Assembly: GCA_002372545.1 (NCBI GenBank)
Contig: DFHD01000102.1
Coordinates: forward strand, 7,105 to 37,483
Direction: 5' to 3'
DNA from: Lachnospiraceae bacterium UBA3732
Lineage (GTDB): Bacteria; Bacillota; Clostridia; Lachnospirales; Lachnospiraceae
DNA: 30,379 bases
Numbering within the stretch: position 1 is the first letter of the stretch; every line of letters starts with the position of its first letter. The notes under the pieces were generated by a model, which did not search any database, had not been told where the DNA came from, and was given only the letters and a program-made list of their open reading frames with translations. Shown one piece after another: positions 14,364 through 22,698 of the stretch. Position numbers and translations under genes: made by a program.

Positions 14364-15518
14364 ATGTCACAGGAAACCTTATATGCGGTCATGTATCTGG
14401 AGATCAATCTGGCTGCTGTGTTTATCATCGCTTATATCCGGCTGAAAACGACCGGGATCTCAAAGATGGTGGCACAGCGTAATTTTGCTATGGCCATTGA
14501 TTCGGAAATCGTCTTTTTCCTCTCGGATACTGCTTATGTCATGGCCAAATGCGGTTTTCTTCCCTATAACCGAGTAGTAGTTATGTTAACCAAGGAGATT
14601 TATTTCTTTTCCACAGCGCTGATGTGCTTCTTCTGGTTCGTCTATTTCGAATATCTGCAGGATTCCCCCTTCGTCAACAGCAGGAAAAGAGTCCGGGTTT
14701 CCGCTATGCTGGTCTATGTGATGGCGGTGCTGCTCCTGATCAACCTGTTCACCGGTTTTCTGTTCTACGTGGATGATCAGGGGACATACCGGAGAGGCCA
14801 GGTATTCATCCTCCAGTATGTGCTGGCCTATGCCTATATCATCATCACCAGTACCAGGGCGCTGATCGGGCTGTTCGATAAGGCGCTTCTGGCCAAACGG
14901 AAGACCCTGCTTTCCCTTGCGCTTTTCCCTCTGGCGCCTGCGGCGGCCGGACTGGTGCAGTTTGTCTATCCGGAGCTGCCGCTGGCCTGTGTGGTGCTGG
15001 CCATTGCCACGCTGATCCTGTATCAGCAGTGGATCGGACAGATGATCTCTGTGGATCCGCTGACCAAGCTGCATAACCGGAAGTATCTGGATCATTTTTA
15101 TGAGCAGTGGCAGGAAAACGGGGATGGTACAACGCTCTACCTTCTCATGATCGACGCCAATAAGTTTAAGCAGATCAATGATAATTTTGGGCATATCGAG
15201 GGGGATGCGGCGCTTGTGCGGATCGCGGACGCCTTGCGGATCAGCTGCGGCGAGCTGCGAAAAAAGACCAGTATCTCCCGCTACGGCGGGGATGAGTTTA
15301 CGGTGATGCTGTATGCGGATAAAGAGGAGACGGTGGAAAAGCTCTCCGGCATGATCCGGGAAAACCTCCGCAGCTTGAATGAAAAGGCGGCGGCACCCTA
15401 TGAACTGACTGTCAGCATCGGCGTGGCAAGGGCGGATGCGGGACTGGATCTGAAGACACTCATCGAAACAGCGGATGAAAGGCTGTATGAAGAAAAGAAA
15501 GGAAAAAAGCAGCAATAG
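14364..15518 (+). CDS. Membrane-bound diguanylate cyclase (GGDEF)
   Basis: A 384-residue protein. Residues 1-225 hold six or seven hydrophobic segments, an input module without a named domain that I can identify. The GGDEF domain starts near 230 (DPLTKLHNRKYLDHF) and has an intact active-site GGDEF at 308-312 in SRYGGDEFTVMLY, so it should make cyclic di-GMP from two GTP. The inhibitory site, normally RxxD five residues before GGDEF, reads RKKT, so product feedback inhibition is probably lost. The C-terminus keeps TVSIGVA and the ADERLYEEKK ending typical of active cyclases. There is no EAL domain. The ATG at 14364 has GGGAG upstream; it is monocistronic, behind its own promoter and before a shared terminator. 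Confidence 0.94.
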   Translation: MSQETLYAVMYLEINLAAVFIIAYIRLKTTGISKMVAQRNFAMAIDSEIVFFLSDTAYVMAKCGFLPYNRVVVMLTKEIYFFSTALMCFFWFVYFEYLQDSPFVNSRKRVRVSAMLVYVMAVLLLINLFTGFLFYVDDQGTYRRGQVFILQYVLAYAYIIITSTRALIGLFDKALLAKRKTLLSLALFPLAPAAAGLVQFVYPELPLACVVLAIATLILYQQWIGQMISVDPLTKLHNRKYLDHFYEQWQENGDGTTLYLLMIDANKFKQINDNFGHIEGDAALVRIADALRISCGELRKKTSISRYGGDEFTVMLYADKEETVEKLSGMIRENLRSLNEKAAAPYELTVSIGVARADAGLDLKTLIETADERLYEEKKGKKQQ

Positions 15519-15535
15519 AAGCTGCAGGATATAAT

Positions 15536-15596
15536 AAAAAAACCGACCCGGGAGGTGAGATCGGAGATCTGACGGCTCAGGGGTCGGTGTTTTTTT
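15536..15596. terminator. Bidirectional terminator between the diguanylate cyclase and porB
   Basis: ACCGACCC (15542-15549) pairs with GGGTCGGT (15581-15588) over a 31-base loop that can fold further. An A-run precedes the first arm and T7 follows the second, so it serves both convergent genes. Confidence 0.88.
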
Positions 15597-15609
15597 GTGA
15601 ACGTGAACG

Positions 15610-16548
15610 CTACCGTGAGCAGCGGAACAGAAGATCTTCCCAGCGGCGGTCGACCTCTGTCTGGAACTGCACCAGAAGCTCTTCGTTGCCGGGCTTAAAG
15701 AGATGCTTGAACCGGCCCTGCTTCCGGAGAAAGTCCTCGATGGGCAGCTTCTTCTTCGGCTCATAATTCAGGATCCACTTGCCGTCGACTACCTCAAAGA
15801 GAGGCCAGTAGCAGGTTTCTACAGCCAGCTTGCAGATCTCGGCCATATCCCTTGCTTCAAACCGCCAGCCTCTGGGGCAGGGCGCCATGACATTCAGAAA
15901 TGCCGGTCCGGGGGTGTAGATCGCCCGCTCTGCCTTGGTGTAGAGATCCTTCATGGTCGGCAGGAAGGTGGACTGCGCCACATAAGGAATATTATGGGCG
16001 GCCAGAATCTGAGCCAGATCCTTCCGGCACTGCATCTTACCGTTGGACTGCGAGCCGACGGGAGTTGTCGTGGTATCTGCATACATGGGGGTAGCGGAGG
16101 ACCGCTGGATACCCGTGTTCATGTAAGCGCCGTTATCATAGCAGACATAGACCATGTCGTGTCCGCGTTCCATGGCACCGGACAGAGACTGGATACCGAT
16201 ATCGTAGGTACCGCCGTCACCGCCGAATGTAATGAACTTGTAATTTACATCCTCGGGAATGCGGCCGCGTTTCTTCAGGGCATTGTAGGCAGTTTCCACA
16301 CCGGAAAGAGTGGCGCCGGCGCAGGCGAATGCATTGTGGATGTAGCTGTCCTCGTAAGCAGTGTAAGGATACATGAAGGAGGAAACCTCCAGACAGCCTG
16401 TGGCGTTTCCGATAACGGCGTGATCCTCCTCCTTCAGTGCGCGGAGAACAGTGCGGACACAGATGGAAGCACCGCAGCCGGCACAGAGCCGGTGTCCCGG
16501 AGAAAGACGCTCGGGTTTACTCATCACTTGTTTGAAATTATATGCCAT
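15610..16548 (-). CDS. porB: 2-oxoacid (pyruvate):ferredoxin oxidoreductase, beta subunit
   Basis: A 312-residue protein, the usual PorB size. It binds thiamine diphosphate and an electron-transfer 4Fe-4S cluster: the cofactor motif is GDG at 110-112 with Asn139 in YDNGAYMNTG, and cluster cysteines are Cys22 and Cys25 (CAGCG), Cys52 (TGCLEV) and Cys224 (PCPRGW). With the other subunits it oxidises pyruvate and CoA to acetyl-CoA and CO2, reducing ferredoxin. The ATG at 16548 has AAAGGAG 8 bases upstream. It is the last gene of porCDAB but is set apart from porA by 111 bases with two hairpins. Family members acting on branched-chain oxoacids (Vor) look similar; pyruvate is the likelier substrate but not proven by sequence. 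Confidence 0.94.
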   Translation of the reverse strand: MAYNFKQVMSKPERLSPGHRLCAGCGASICVRTVLRALKEEDHAVIGNATGCLEVSSFMYPYTAYEDSYIHNAFACAGATLSGVETAYNALKKRGRIPEDVNYKFITFGGDGGTYDIGIQSLSGAMERGHDMVYVCYDNGAYMNTGIQRSSATPMYADTTTTPVGSQSNGKMQCRKDLAQILAAHNIPYVAQSTFLPTMKDLYTKAERAIYTPGPAFLNVMAPCPRGWRFEARDMAEICKLAVETCYWPLFEVVDGKWILNYEPKKKLPIEDFLRKQGRFKHLFKPGNEELLVQFQTEVDRRWEDLLFRCSR

Positions 16549-16566
16549 TTTGAAATCTCCTTTATC

Positions 16567-16638
16567 CGGCAGCCGTCTCCGGCTGCCGCAGACTGAATCT
16601 GCATTTTCACTATCCGGACATACATAGAAGCTGTCCGG
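16567..16638 (-). repeat. Two hairpins in the porA-porB gap
   Basis: CGGCAGCCG/CGGCTGCCG at 16567-16588 with a 4-base loop, and CCGGACA/TGTCCGG at 16614-16638 with an 11-base loop. On the minus strand neither is followed by a T-run, so they look like stabilising or processing structures within the operon transcript, not terminators. Confidence 0.7.
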
Positions 16639-16659
16639 GCGTTTTATTCATTCCCGGTC

Positions 16660-17838
16660 TTACTTCCGGAGTCCGATGTAGCGGAACTGTTCGATCTTTT
16701 CGCCCTTGGCTGCCCGGATCAGATCATCATAAACCTCACCGGCCTCCTTTGTGGTGTAATCACGTCCGCCCAGGCCGTAGTAGTAATTGATCACAGGCAT
16801 GGTGAGGTGCGCATCAAACATGGCGCTCTTCAGCTCGCTGCCGATGGGGCCGTTTGCGCCGGAGAAATTCTCCGCACGGTCAAGAATGGCAACTGCCTTT
16901 GTGTTCTTCAGGGCCTCCGCCAGCTCCTCATCCGGGAAGGGGCGCATAACACGGATCTTGATCATGCCGGCCTTAATGCCCTTCTCCCGAAGGATGTCCA
17001 CCGTATCCTTGGTGGTTCCTGCGGCGGAACCGATGATCACTACCGCATATTCCGCATCCTCCATGCAGTATTCTTCGAAAAGACCGTATTTCCGGCCGGA
17101 GATCTGCTCATATTCCCTGCAGACATCCAGAATGACTTCCTTGGCCTTCTTCATGGCCAGGCGCTGGTTCATCTTGGTCTCCATATAGAAAGGAGAGTTT
17201 GCGTACGGGCCGATGGCCATGGGCATTTCCTTATCCAGAAGGAAGTGCTCCGGATGATAAGTACCTACGAATTTCCGTACTGCATCGGTATCCATGGTCT
17301 CGATGTTCATTACGGCATGGCTGGTGATAAAGCCGTCGTAGCAGACCATCATGGGCAGCATGACATCGGGATGCTCCGTTACGCGGTAGGCCATGATAAA
17401 GTTGTCATAGGCCTCCTGATTGGTCTCTGCATACACCTGCATCCAGCCGGAGTCGCGTGCGCCCATGCTGTCGGAGTGGTCGCAGTTGATGTTGATGGGG
17501 CCTGTCAGCGCCCGGTTAACGAGGCAAAGCACCAGGGGAAGCCGGTCGGAGGCAGCAATATAAAGCTCCTCCCACATGAAGGCCAGACCACAGGAGGAGG
17601 TAGCGGTCAGCGCTCTTGCTCCTGCTGCGGAAGCGCCGATGGCGGCGCTCATGGAGGAATGCTCGGATTCCACCGGGATAAACTCGGTATCGATCTCCCC
17701 GCTGGCTATGAATGAAGAAACCATCTGGGGAATCTCAGTGGAGGGTGTGATGGGGAACGCCGGCATCACATCCGGATTTACCTGCTTGATGGCAAGGGCT
17801 ACAGCCTCATTGCCGGACATACGGTCTCTCTTACCCAT
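16660..17838 (-). CDS. porA: 2-oxoacid (pyruvate):ferredoxin oxidoreductase, alpha subunit
   Basis: A 392-residue protein of the size of PorA in four-subunit enzymes. The N-terminal pyrimidine-binding domain has the PITPSTEIPQ motif and the ESEHSSMSAAIGASAAGARALTATSS region that contacts the thiamine cofactor. The C-terminal half carries a transketolase-C-like domain (VVIIGSAAGTTKDTVDILREKG). It pairs with PorB to form the active site. The ATG at 17838 follows directly on the porD stop, with AAGGAGGG inside porD, indicating translational coupling and a fixed stoichiometry. Confidence 0.95.
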   Translation of the reverse strand: MGKRDRMSGNEAVALAIKQVNPDVMPAFPITPSTEIPQMVSSFIASGEIDTEFIPVESEHSSMSAAIGASAAGARALTATSSCGLAFMWEELYIAASDRLPLVLCLVNRALTGPININCDHSDSMGARDSGWMQVYAETNQEAYDNFIMAYRVTEHPDVMLPMMVCYDGFITSHAVMNIETMDTDAVRKFVGTYHPEHFLLDKEMPMAIGPYANSPFYMETKMNQRLAMKKAKEVILDVCREYEQISGRKYGLFEEYCMEDAEYAVVIIGSAAGTTKDTVDILREKGIKAGMIKIRVMRPFPDEELAEALKNTKAVAILDRAENFSGANGPIGSELKSAMFDAHLTMPVINYYYGLGGRDYTTKEAGEVYDDLIRAAKGEKIEQFRYIGLRK

Positions 17839-18150
17839 TTACAGACCCTCCTTCATGGAAATCGCATGGAATGCGCACATATTCACACAGATGCCGCAGC
17901 CCTTGCAGTGATCATAGTCGAAATCCAGCCGCTTGCCGTTCTCAACGGGAATACAGCTGTCCGGACACATGGGCGCGCACAGGAGGCAGTGGGTACATTT
18001 TTCCCAGTCCATGACGGGTGTTTCAGTCCGCCATTCGCCGGTCAGGAATTCTCTGGCACCGCCGCCGCCGTAGACCTGGTTGCCCAGGGTCATATCCCGG
18101 TAGGGCGCGGTTTCCGTTACCTTATGGATATCGGTACGTTCTTTGGACAT
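17839..18150 (-). CDS. porD: 2-oxoacid:ferredoxin oxidoreductase, delta (ferredoxin-like) subunit
   Basis: A 103-residue protein with two classical 4Fe-4S motifs: Cys52/55/58/62 (CTHCLLCAPMC) and Cys82/85/88/92 (CKGCGICVNMC). The second lacks the usual proline after its fourth cysteine (CAFHAI). It relays electrons from the PorB cluster to external ferredoxin. The start overlaps the porC stop by one base (TAATG), with GAGGAGG upstream, and porA follows with no gap. Confidence 0.95.
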   Translation of the reverse strand: MSKERTDIHKVTETAPYRDMTLGNQVYGGGGAREFLTGEWRTETPVMDWEKCTHCLLCAPMCPDSCIPVENGKRLDFDYDHCKGCGICVNMCAFHAISMKEGL

Positions 18151-18722
18151 TATGCCACCTCCTCAAGAGCCCGGCGGAGGGCGTTCATGTTACCCTCGAT
18201 CACTTCCGGTTTCTTTGCAAATTTATGCTGATAGGAAAGCTCCATCTGACGAAGAAACTCATCTGTATCCATAATGCCTGCCACCTTGACTATGGCAGCC
18301 AGCATGGGGGAATTGGGGAAGTATTTTCCCAGCGTTTCCATGGAAATCTTTCTGGCGTCGATGGTGTATACCTTACCCTTATAGCCCTTCAGGAGAGATG
18401 AGATCTCTTCCTTGCTGTGCTCGGTGTTGATGATAATGCCGCCCTCGGGGGAAAGCCCGCTGGTAACATCCACTGTGTGAAGGAGGGTTTCATCCACCAC
18501 TACCACATAGTCCGGCTCGTAAATGTTGGAGTGATTCCGGATCTCATGCTCGCTGATCCGGTTGTATGCCGTGATGGGCGCGCCCATCCGCTCAGGACCA
18601 TATTCCGGAAAGCCCTGAACATACATTCCGGTGCTCCAGGCAACATCTGCCAGGAGGAGTGCGGCAGTCTTGGCGCCCTGACCGCCTCTGCCGTGCCATC
18701 TGATCTCAATCTGTTTCTTCAT
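18150..18722 (-). CDS. porC: 2-oxoacid:ferredoxin oxidoreductase, gamma subunit
   Basis: A 190-residue protein with the gamma-domain signature WHGRGGQGAKTAALLLADVA at the N-terminus and GFPEYGPERMGAP further on. The gamma domain takes part in CoA handling and subunit contacts. It is the first gene of porC-porD-porA-porB, with a promoter at 18811-18839 and a leader of about 85 bases that contains a GCCCC/GGGGC stem. The ATG at 18722 is preceded by AGAGAGG. The operon is back to back with the aconitase-family hydratase gene. Confidence 0.95.
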   Translation of the reverse strand: MKKQIEIRWHGRGGQGAKTAALLLADVAWSTGMYVQGFPEYGPERMGAPITAYNRISEHEIRNHSNIYEPDYVVVVDETLLHTVDVTSGLSPEGGIIINTEHSKEEISSLLKGYKGKVYTIDARKISMETLGKYFPNSPMLAAIVKVAGIMDTDEFLRQMELSYQHKFAKKPEVIEGNMNALRRALEEVA

Positions 18723-18810
18723 GGTACCTCTCTTGCTCCTTAACTCTTATCCGTCCTTTTCTGCGAAGCCCCGGAGAAAGGCTGGGGCCTCCCCGCGTCT
18801 GTAAAACCCT

Positions 18811-18839
18811 ATTATATCTGTTTAAAATAAAAAAGTAAA
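18811..18839 (-). promoter_or_regulatory. Promoter of the por operon
   Basis: On the minus strand TTTACT (plus 18834-18839), a 17-base spacer and TATAAT (plus 18811-18816). Its -35 box is only about 14 bases from that of the divergent hydratase promoter, so one bound regulator could act on both. Confidence 0.68.
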
Positions 18840-18852
18840 GAGCCGGCGGGTC

Positions 18853-18882
18853 TTTTCAAACGGATAATCTGTGTGCTATAAT
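18853..18882 (+). promoter_or_regulatory. Extended -10 promoter of the hydratase gene
   Basis: TGCTATAAT at 18874-18882 is a perfect extended -10 box; the -35 match is TTTTCA at 18853-18858. The leader would be about 95 bases and ends in three tandem repeats. Confidence 0.7.
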
Positions 18883-18937
18883 AGGCAGAGTATAACAAAA
18901 TGAAAAAATAGAAAATGATAGAATTGGTTCTGCGGCA

Positions 18938-18973
18938 GAAAAGATACTTGAAAAGATATTTGAAAAGATACTT
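18938..18973 (+). repeat. Three exact-length tandem 12-bp repeats before the hydratase ribosome site
   Basis: GAAAAGATACTT (18938-18949), GAAAAGATATTT (18950-18961) and GAAAAGATACTT (18962-18973) lie head to tail, and the Shine-Dalgarno GGAGG at 18974-18978 follows at once. Confidence 0.93.
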
Positions 18974-18985
18974 GGAGGAATGAAC

Positions 18986-21265
18986 ATGATCAAATTGTAT
19001 GACACAGGCGCATATCTTCTGAACGGGACGGAAGTTTTCCCGGATACGGAAGAGGGCAGGCATGCTCTGCAGGAAAGGGGCATCCGGACCGGCAGGCAGG
19101 AGGCGGAAAAGGGAACCCTGGCCTATGGGATCTTGCAGGCGCATAACACATCGGGAGATGCGGAGAATCTGAAGATCCGTTTTGATAAGATGACCTCCCA
19201 TGACATCACCTTCGTCGGGATCATCCAGACGGCAAGAGCATCAGGATTGACAGAGTTCCCGGTTCCCTATGTACTGACAAACTGTCACAATTCCCTTTGT
19301 GCGGTGGGAGGGACCATCAACGAGGATGACCACATGTTCGGCCTTTCCTGCGCGAAGAAATACGGCGGCGTTTACGTTCCTCCTCATCAGGCCGTAATTC
19401 ATCAGTATGCCAGGGAATGTCTGGCAGAGTGCGGTGCCATGATCCTTGGCTCCGACAGCCATACCCGCTACGGTGCGCTGGGTACCATGGCCATCGGCGA
19501 GGGCGGCGGCGAGCTGGCCAAGCAGCTTCTGAAGAAAACCTATGATGTCAAGCGGCCGAAGGTGATCCTGGTCTATATGACGGGAAGTCCGGCTAAGGGC
19601 GTTGGTCCGCAGGATGTGGCGCTGGCGATCATCGGCGCTACCTTTAAAAACGGATATGTGAAGAACTGTGTAATGGAATTTGCAGGTCCGGGCGTGGCCG
19701 GCCTTTCCAGCGATTTCCGGATCGGTGTGGATGTCATGACCACGGAGACCACCTGTCTTTCCTCTATCTGGACAACGGATGAGGAAACAAGGAAGTGGTA
19801 TGAGACACATTACCGTCCTGAGGCATATAAGGAAATGACTCCGGCGGATGTGGCCTATTATGACGGCGTGGTGGAGGTTGATCTTTCCGGGGTTAAGCCC
19901 ATGATCGCCCTTCCCTTCCATCCCAGCAATGTCTTTACGATAGAAGAGCTCAGCAGCAATCTGGAGGATATCCTTCATGAAACCGAGGTTCAGGGCAGAA
20001 AGCAGCTGACCGGTGATGTGGAGTTTAAGCTGACGGATAAGATCCGGGACGGCAGGCTCTACGTGGAGCAGGGGATCATCGCCGGATGTGCCGGCGGCGG
20101 CTTCGAGAATATCTGCGATGCGGCGGACATTCTGAAGGGGCATTATATAGGAAACGACGAGTTCACACTGGACGTTTACCCGGCCAGCGTGCCCATCATG
20201 ATGGAGCTGGTGGAGAACGGAAGAGCGGCAACCCTGCTGAAAACCGGCGCTATTCTGAAAACGGCTTTCTGCGGTCCATGCTTCGGCGCGGGAGATACAC
20301 CGGCCAACGGCGCGCTCAGCATCAGGCATTCCACCCGGAATTTCCCCAACCGGGAGGGCTCCAAGATTCAGAATGGCCAGATTGCTTCCGTGGCGCTGAT
20401 GGATGCCCGTTCCATTGCGGCAACAGCCGTGAACAGGGGTTATCTTACGCCGGCTACCGAGCTGGATGTGGAATACACAGGCCCCACTTACCACTTTGAC
20501 CGCAGCATCTATGAGAACCGGGTTTACGACGGCTATGGCAAGGCAAAGCCGGAGACGGAGCTGCATTTCGGCCCCAACATCAAGGACTGGCCGGCTATGC
20601 CCGCTCTTGCGGATAACCTTCTGCTGAAGGTGGCTTCCGTGATCACGGATCCCGTTACGACAACGGATGAGCTGATCCCCTCCGGAGAGACGTCCTCCTT
20701 CCGGTCGAACCCCATCGGTCTGGCGGAGTTTACCCTTTCCAGAAAGGATCCGGAATATGTCGGCCGGGCAAAGGCCTTCCAGGCACTGGAAAAGGCCAGG
20801 GAGAACGGGGAGCATCCCTGCCATGTTTATCCGGATATCCGGAATGTGATGTCCGTGATCCGGGAGAAGTTCCCGGAAACGAACCATGAAAATACAGGCT
20901 TCGGAACAACAATCTATGCGGTGAAGCCGGGTGACGGCTCTGCCCGCGAGCAGGCGGCCTCCTGCCAGAAGGTGCTGGGCGGCTGGGCTAACGTGGCAAA
21001 GGAATATGCGACGAAGCGGTATCGTTCCAACCTGATCAACTGGGGCATGCTTCCCTTCCTGATGGAAGAGGATTTTGCCTTCGATAATGATGATTATATC
21101 TTTATCCCGGATATCCTTAACGCGGTTAAGGAGAAGCGGGAGGAGATCAAGGCTTACGTTGTCAATAAGGATATGCATTGTCTGACCTTCCGGCTGGGAG
21201 ATCTGACAGATGATGAAAGAACCATTATTGAAAAGGGTTGCCTGATCAATTATTATAAAGGTTAA
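18986..21265 (+). CDS. Aconitase-family hydratase (YbhJ-like)
   Basis: A 759-residue enzyme of the aconitase superfamily, which performs dehydration/rehydration on hydroxy-acids with a 4Fe-4S cluster. Likely cluster cysteines are Cys368 (AGCAGGG), Cys429 and Cys432 (CGPCFGAGDTPANG). Other family segments are GSDSHTRYGALGT near 156 and SIRHSTRNFPNREGSK after the CGPC motif, where substrate-binding Arg residues lie. The sequence resembles the uncharacterised hydratase branch (E. coli YbhJ) more than canonical AcnA or AcnB, so citrate/isocitrate activity is uncertain. The ATG at 18986 is preferred over 18980 because GGAGG at 18974-18978 would be only one base from the latter. No citrate synthase or isocitrate dehydrogenase gene is nearby. 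An SPFH gene follows after 43 bases. Confidence 0.88.
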   Translation: MIKLYDTGAYLLNGTEVFPDTEEGRHALQERGIRTGRQEAEKGTLAYGILQAHNTSGDAENLKIRFDKMTSHDITFVGIIQTARASGLTEFPVPYVLTNCHNSLCAVGGTINEDDHMFGLSCAKKYGGVYVPPHQAVIHQYARECLAECGAMILGSDSHTRYGALGTMAIGEGGGELAKQLLKKTYDVKRPKVILVYMTGSPAKGVGPQDVALAIIGATFKNGYVKNCVMEFAGPGVAGLSSDFRIGVDVMTTETTCLSSIWTTDEETRKWYETHYRPEAYKEMTPADVAYYDGVVEVDLSGVKPMIALPFHPSNVFTIEELSSNLEDILHETEVQGRKQLTGDVEFKLTDKIRDGRLYVEQGIIAGCAGGGFENICDAADILKGHYIGNDEFTLDVYPASVPIMMELVENGRAATLLKTGAILKTAFCGPCFGAGDTPANGALSIRHSTRNFPNREGSKIQNGQIASVALMDARSIAATAVNRGYLTPATELDVEYTGPTYHFDRSIYENRVYDGYGKAKPETELHFGPNIKDWPAMPALADNLLLKVASVITDPVTTTDELIPSGETSSFRSNPIGLAEFTLSRKDPEYVGRAKAFQALEKARENGEHPCHVYPDIRNVMSVIREKFPETNHENTGFGTTIYAVKPGDGSAREQAASCQKVLGGWANVAKEYATKRYRSNLINWGMLPFLMEEDFAFDNDDYIFIPDILNAVKEKREEIKAYVVNKDMHCLTFRLGDLTDDERTIIEKGCLINYYKG

Positions 21266-21308
21266 CCCGGATAATATTTGCCGGTGAATCCGGCGGAAGG
21301 GAGGCAAT

Positions 21309-22412
21309 ATGCCTGTATTAATTATATTGTTGATCGTATTTCTCTGCATTCTCTTTGCGAGCTTCCGCATTGTGCCGCAGGCACAGGAGTTTGTTATTGA
21401 GCGTCTCGGTAAGTACAGAACCACCTGGGATGCGGGACTGAAGCTGAAGTTTCCCATCATTGACCAGGTTGTACGGAAGGTCAGCCTGAAGGAGCAGGTG
21501 CTGGATTTTCCGCCCCAGGCCGTAATTACCAAGGATAACGTAACCATGCAGATCGACAGTGTTGTATTCTGTCGTGTATTTGACGCCAAGGCTTATACCT
21601 ACGGCGTAGAGAATCCTATTGTAGGTCTTCAGAATCTGGCCGCCACTACGCTGCGTAACATCATCGGTGAGATGGAGCTGGACCAGACACTGACCAGCCG
21701 TGATGAGATCAATAAGCGTCTGGAGGCTATCCTGGATGTGGCTACCGATCCCTGGGGTATGAAGGTTACCCGTGTGGAGATCAAGAACATTCAGCCGCCG
21801 CGTTCTCTTGCCGCAACCATGGAGCTGCAGGCAAAGGCAGAGCGTGAGAGACGGCAGACCGTCCTGGAAGCGCAGGCTCACCAGGAGGCGGTTGTCAGCC
21901 GGGCAGAGGGTGATAAGCGGGCAAAGATCCTGGCTGCAGAGGCAGAGAAGGAAGCCCAGATCGCTCTGGCAGAAGGTAAAGCAAAGTCCATTCTTATGGT
22001 TTATCAGGCAGAGGCAGAGGGTATTGCGGCTCTGAACAGAGCCAATGTTTCCGAAGGCGTGCTGAAGCTGAAGGGCCTGGATGCACTGAAAAAGGTGGCG
22101 GACGGCCGGGCAACCAAGATTTACATGCCCAGCGACATTGCTTCCGCGGTATCCTCTCTGGGCATCATCGGCGAGTCTCTGGGAATCGGCGATCATACAG
22201 CCATCGATCGTTCCGAGCCTGTTCATCAGGCTGCAGAGAAGGATCCCTGCATTAAGGATGAAACCAGCGCAGGCGGCCGGGAGGCAGCATCCGCATCGGA
22301 GCGGATCAATGCGCAGATCACAAGAGCCGGCCGCGGCGACAATGCAGCCCTCGGCGGCGTAGATCAGGTGATGCGCTTCGAAGAAGATGATGACGAGCAG
22401 CTGAACCGGTAA
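21309..22412 (+). CDS. SPFH (stomatin/prohibitin) domain membrane protein, QmcA-like
   Basis: A 367-residue protein. One N-terminal membrane helix (residues about 2-19) is followed by the SPFH/band 7 domain (about 20-180; FVIERLGKYRTTWDAGLKLKFP is a typical opening). A long Ala/Glu/Arg coiled coil (about 175-245) and a polar, probably disordered tail complete it. Proteins of this kind form large ring-shaped cages on the membrane, often around FtsH-type proteases. The ATG at 21309 follows GGGAGG. It lies 43 bases after the hydratase and may share its transcript; an intrinsic terminator follows. Confidence 0.93.
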   Translation: MPVLIILLIVFLCILFASFRIVPQAQEFVIERLGKYRTTWDAGLKLKFPIIDQVVRKVSLKEQVLDFPPQAVITKDNVTMQIDSVVFCRVFDAKAYTYGVENPIVGLQNLAATTLRNIIGEMELDQTLTSRDEINKRLEAILDVATDPWGMKVTRVEIKNIQPPRSLAATMELQAKAERERRQTVLEAQAHQEAVVSRAEGDKRAKILAAEAEKEAQIALAEGKAKSILMVYQAEAEGIAALNRANVSEGVLKLKGLDALKKVADGRATKIYMPSDIASAVSSLGIIGESLGIGDHTAIDRSEPVHQAAEKDPCIKDETSAGGREAASASERINAQITRAGRGDNAALGGVDQVMRFEEDDDEQLNR

Positions 22413-22437
22413 GGATGGGCAGGGCTCTGTAGAGAAA

Positions 22438-22449
22438 AGTGACGTCACT
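22438..22449. repeat. 12-bp perfect palindrome after the SPFH gene
   Basis: AGTGACGTCACT is fully self-complementary and lies between the SPFH stop and its terminator. It could be a protein-binding site, but it is short and no gene starts just downstream. Confidence 0.5.
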
Positions 22450-22490
22450 ACAGTGGTCATTATAAAAAGACTAAAAAAAAGAATGAAAAG

Positions 22491-22523
22491 TCGCCCCGCA
22501 GAGAGAGCCGCGGGGCGATTTTT
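22491..22523. terminator. Terminator of the SPFH gene
   Basis: TCGCCCCGC (22491-22499) pairs with GCGGGGCGA (22510-22518), followed by T5. On the minus strand a T-rich tract also follows the stem, so it may serve the AIM24 gene as well. The rest of the gap to 22698 holds nothing I can assign. Confidence 0.88.
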
Positions 22524-22698
22524 ATGGTGTGCCTGGCGGCGCACGTTTCTTGTATTCTTTGAGACTTTGCAGCTCTTGTATAATGCCTGACGTCTCGAAT
22601 TATCTTACAGTATAAGACAACCCGGCTGTTATGGGGTGTCCCGGTTTGCCGGTGTATCGCAGATTGCCGGGCCGACTGTGTTTGAAATTCAGCAGAGT

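Noticed and set aside
14586..15764. 392-codon frame opposite the diguanylate cyclase
   Set aside because: Antisense to an intact GGDEF protein and crosses the bidirectional terminator into porB.
19241..21589. 782-codon open frame on the minus strand opposite the hydratase
   Set aside because: It is a shadow of the real gene's codon bias: it lies opposite a clear aconitase-family protein, has no ribosome site, and its product resembles no family.
21318..22544. 408-codon frame opposite the SPFH gene
   Set aside because: Shadow of the SPFH coding sequence; it begins beyond the terminator stem and lacks a ribosome site.
22550..22620. TATAAT-containing promoter-like sequence near 22580
   Set aside because: The spacing to any -35-like box is poor and no plus-strand gene follows.
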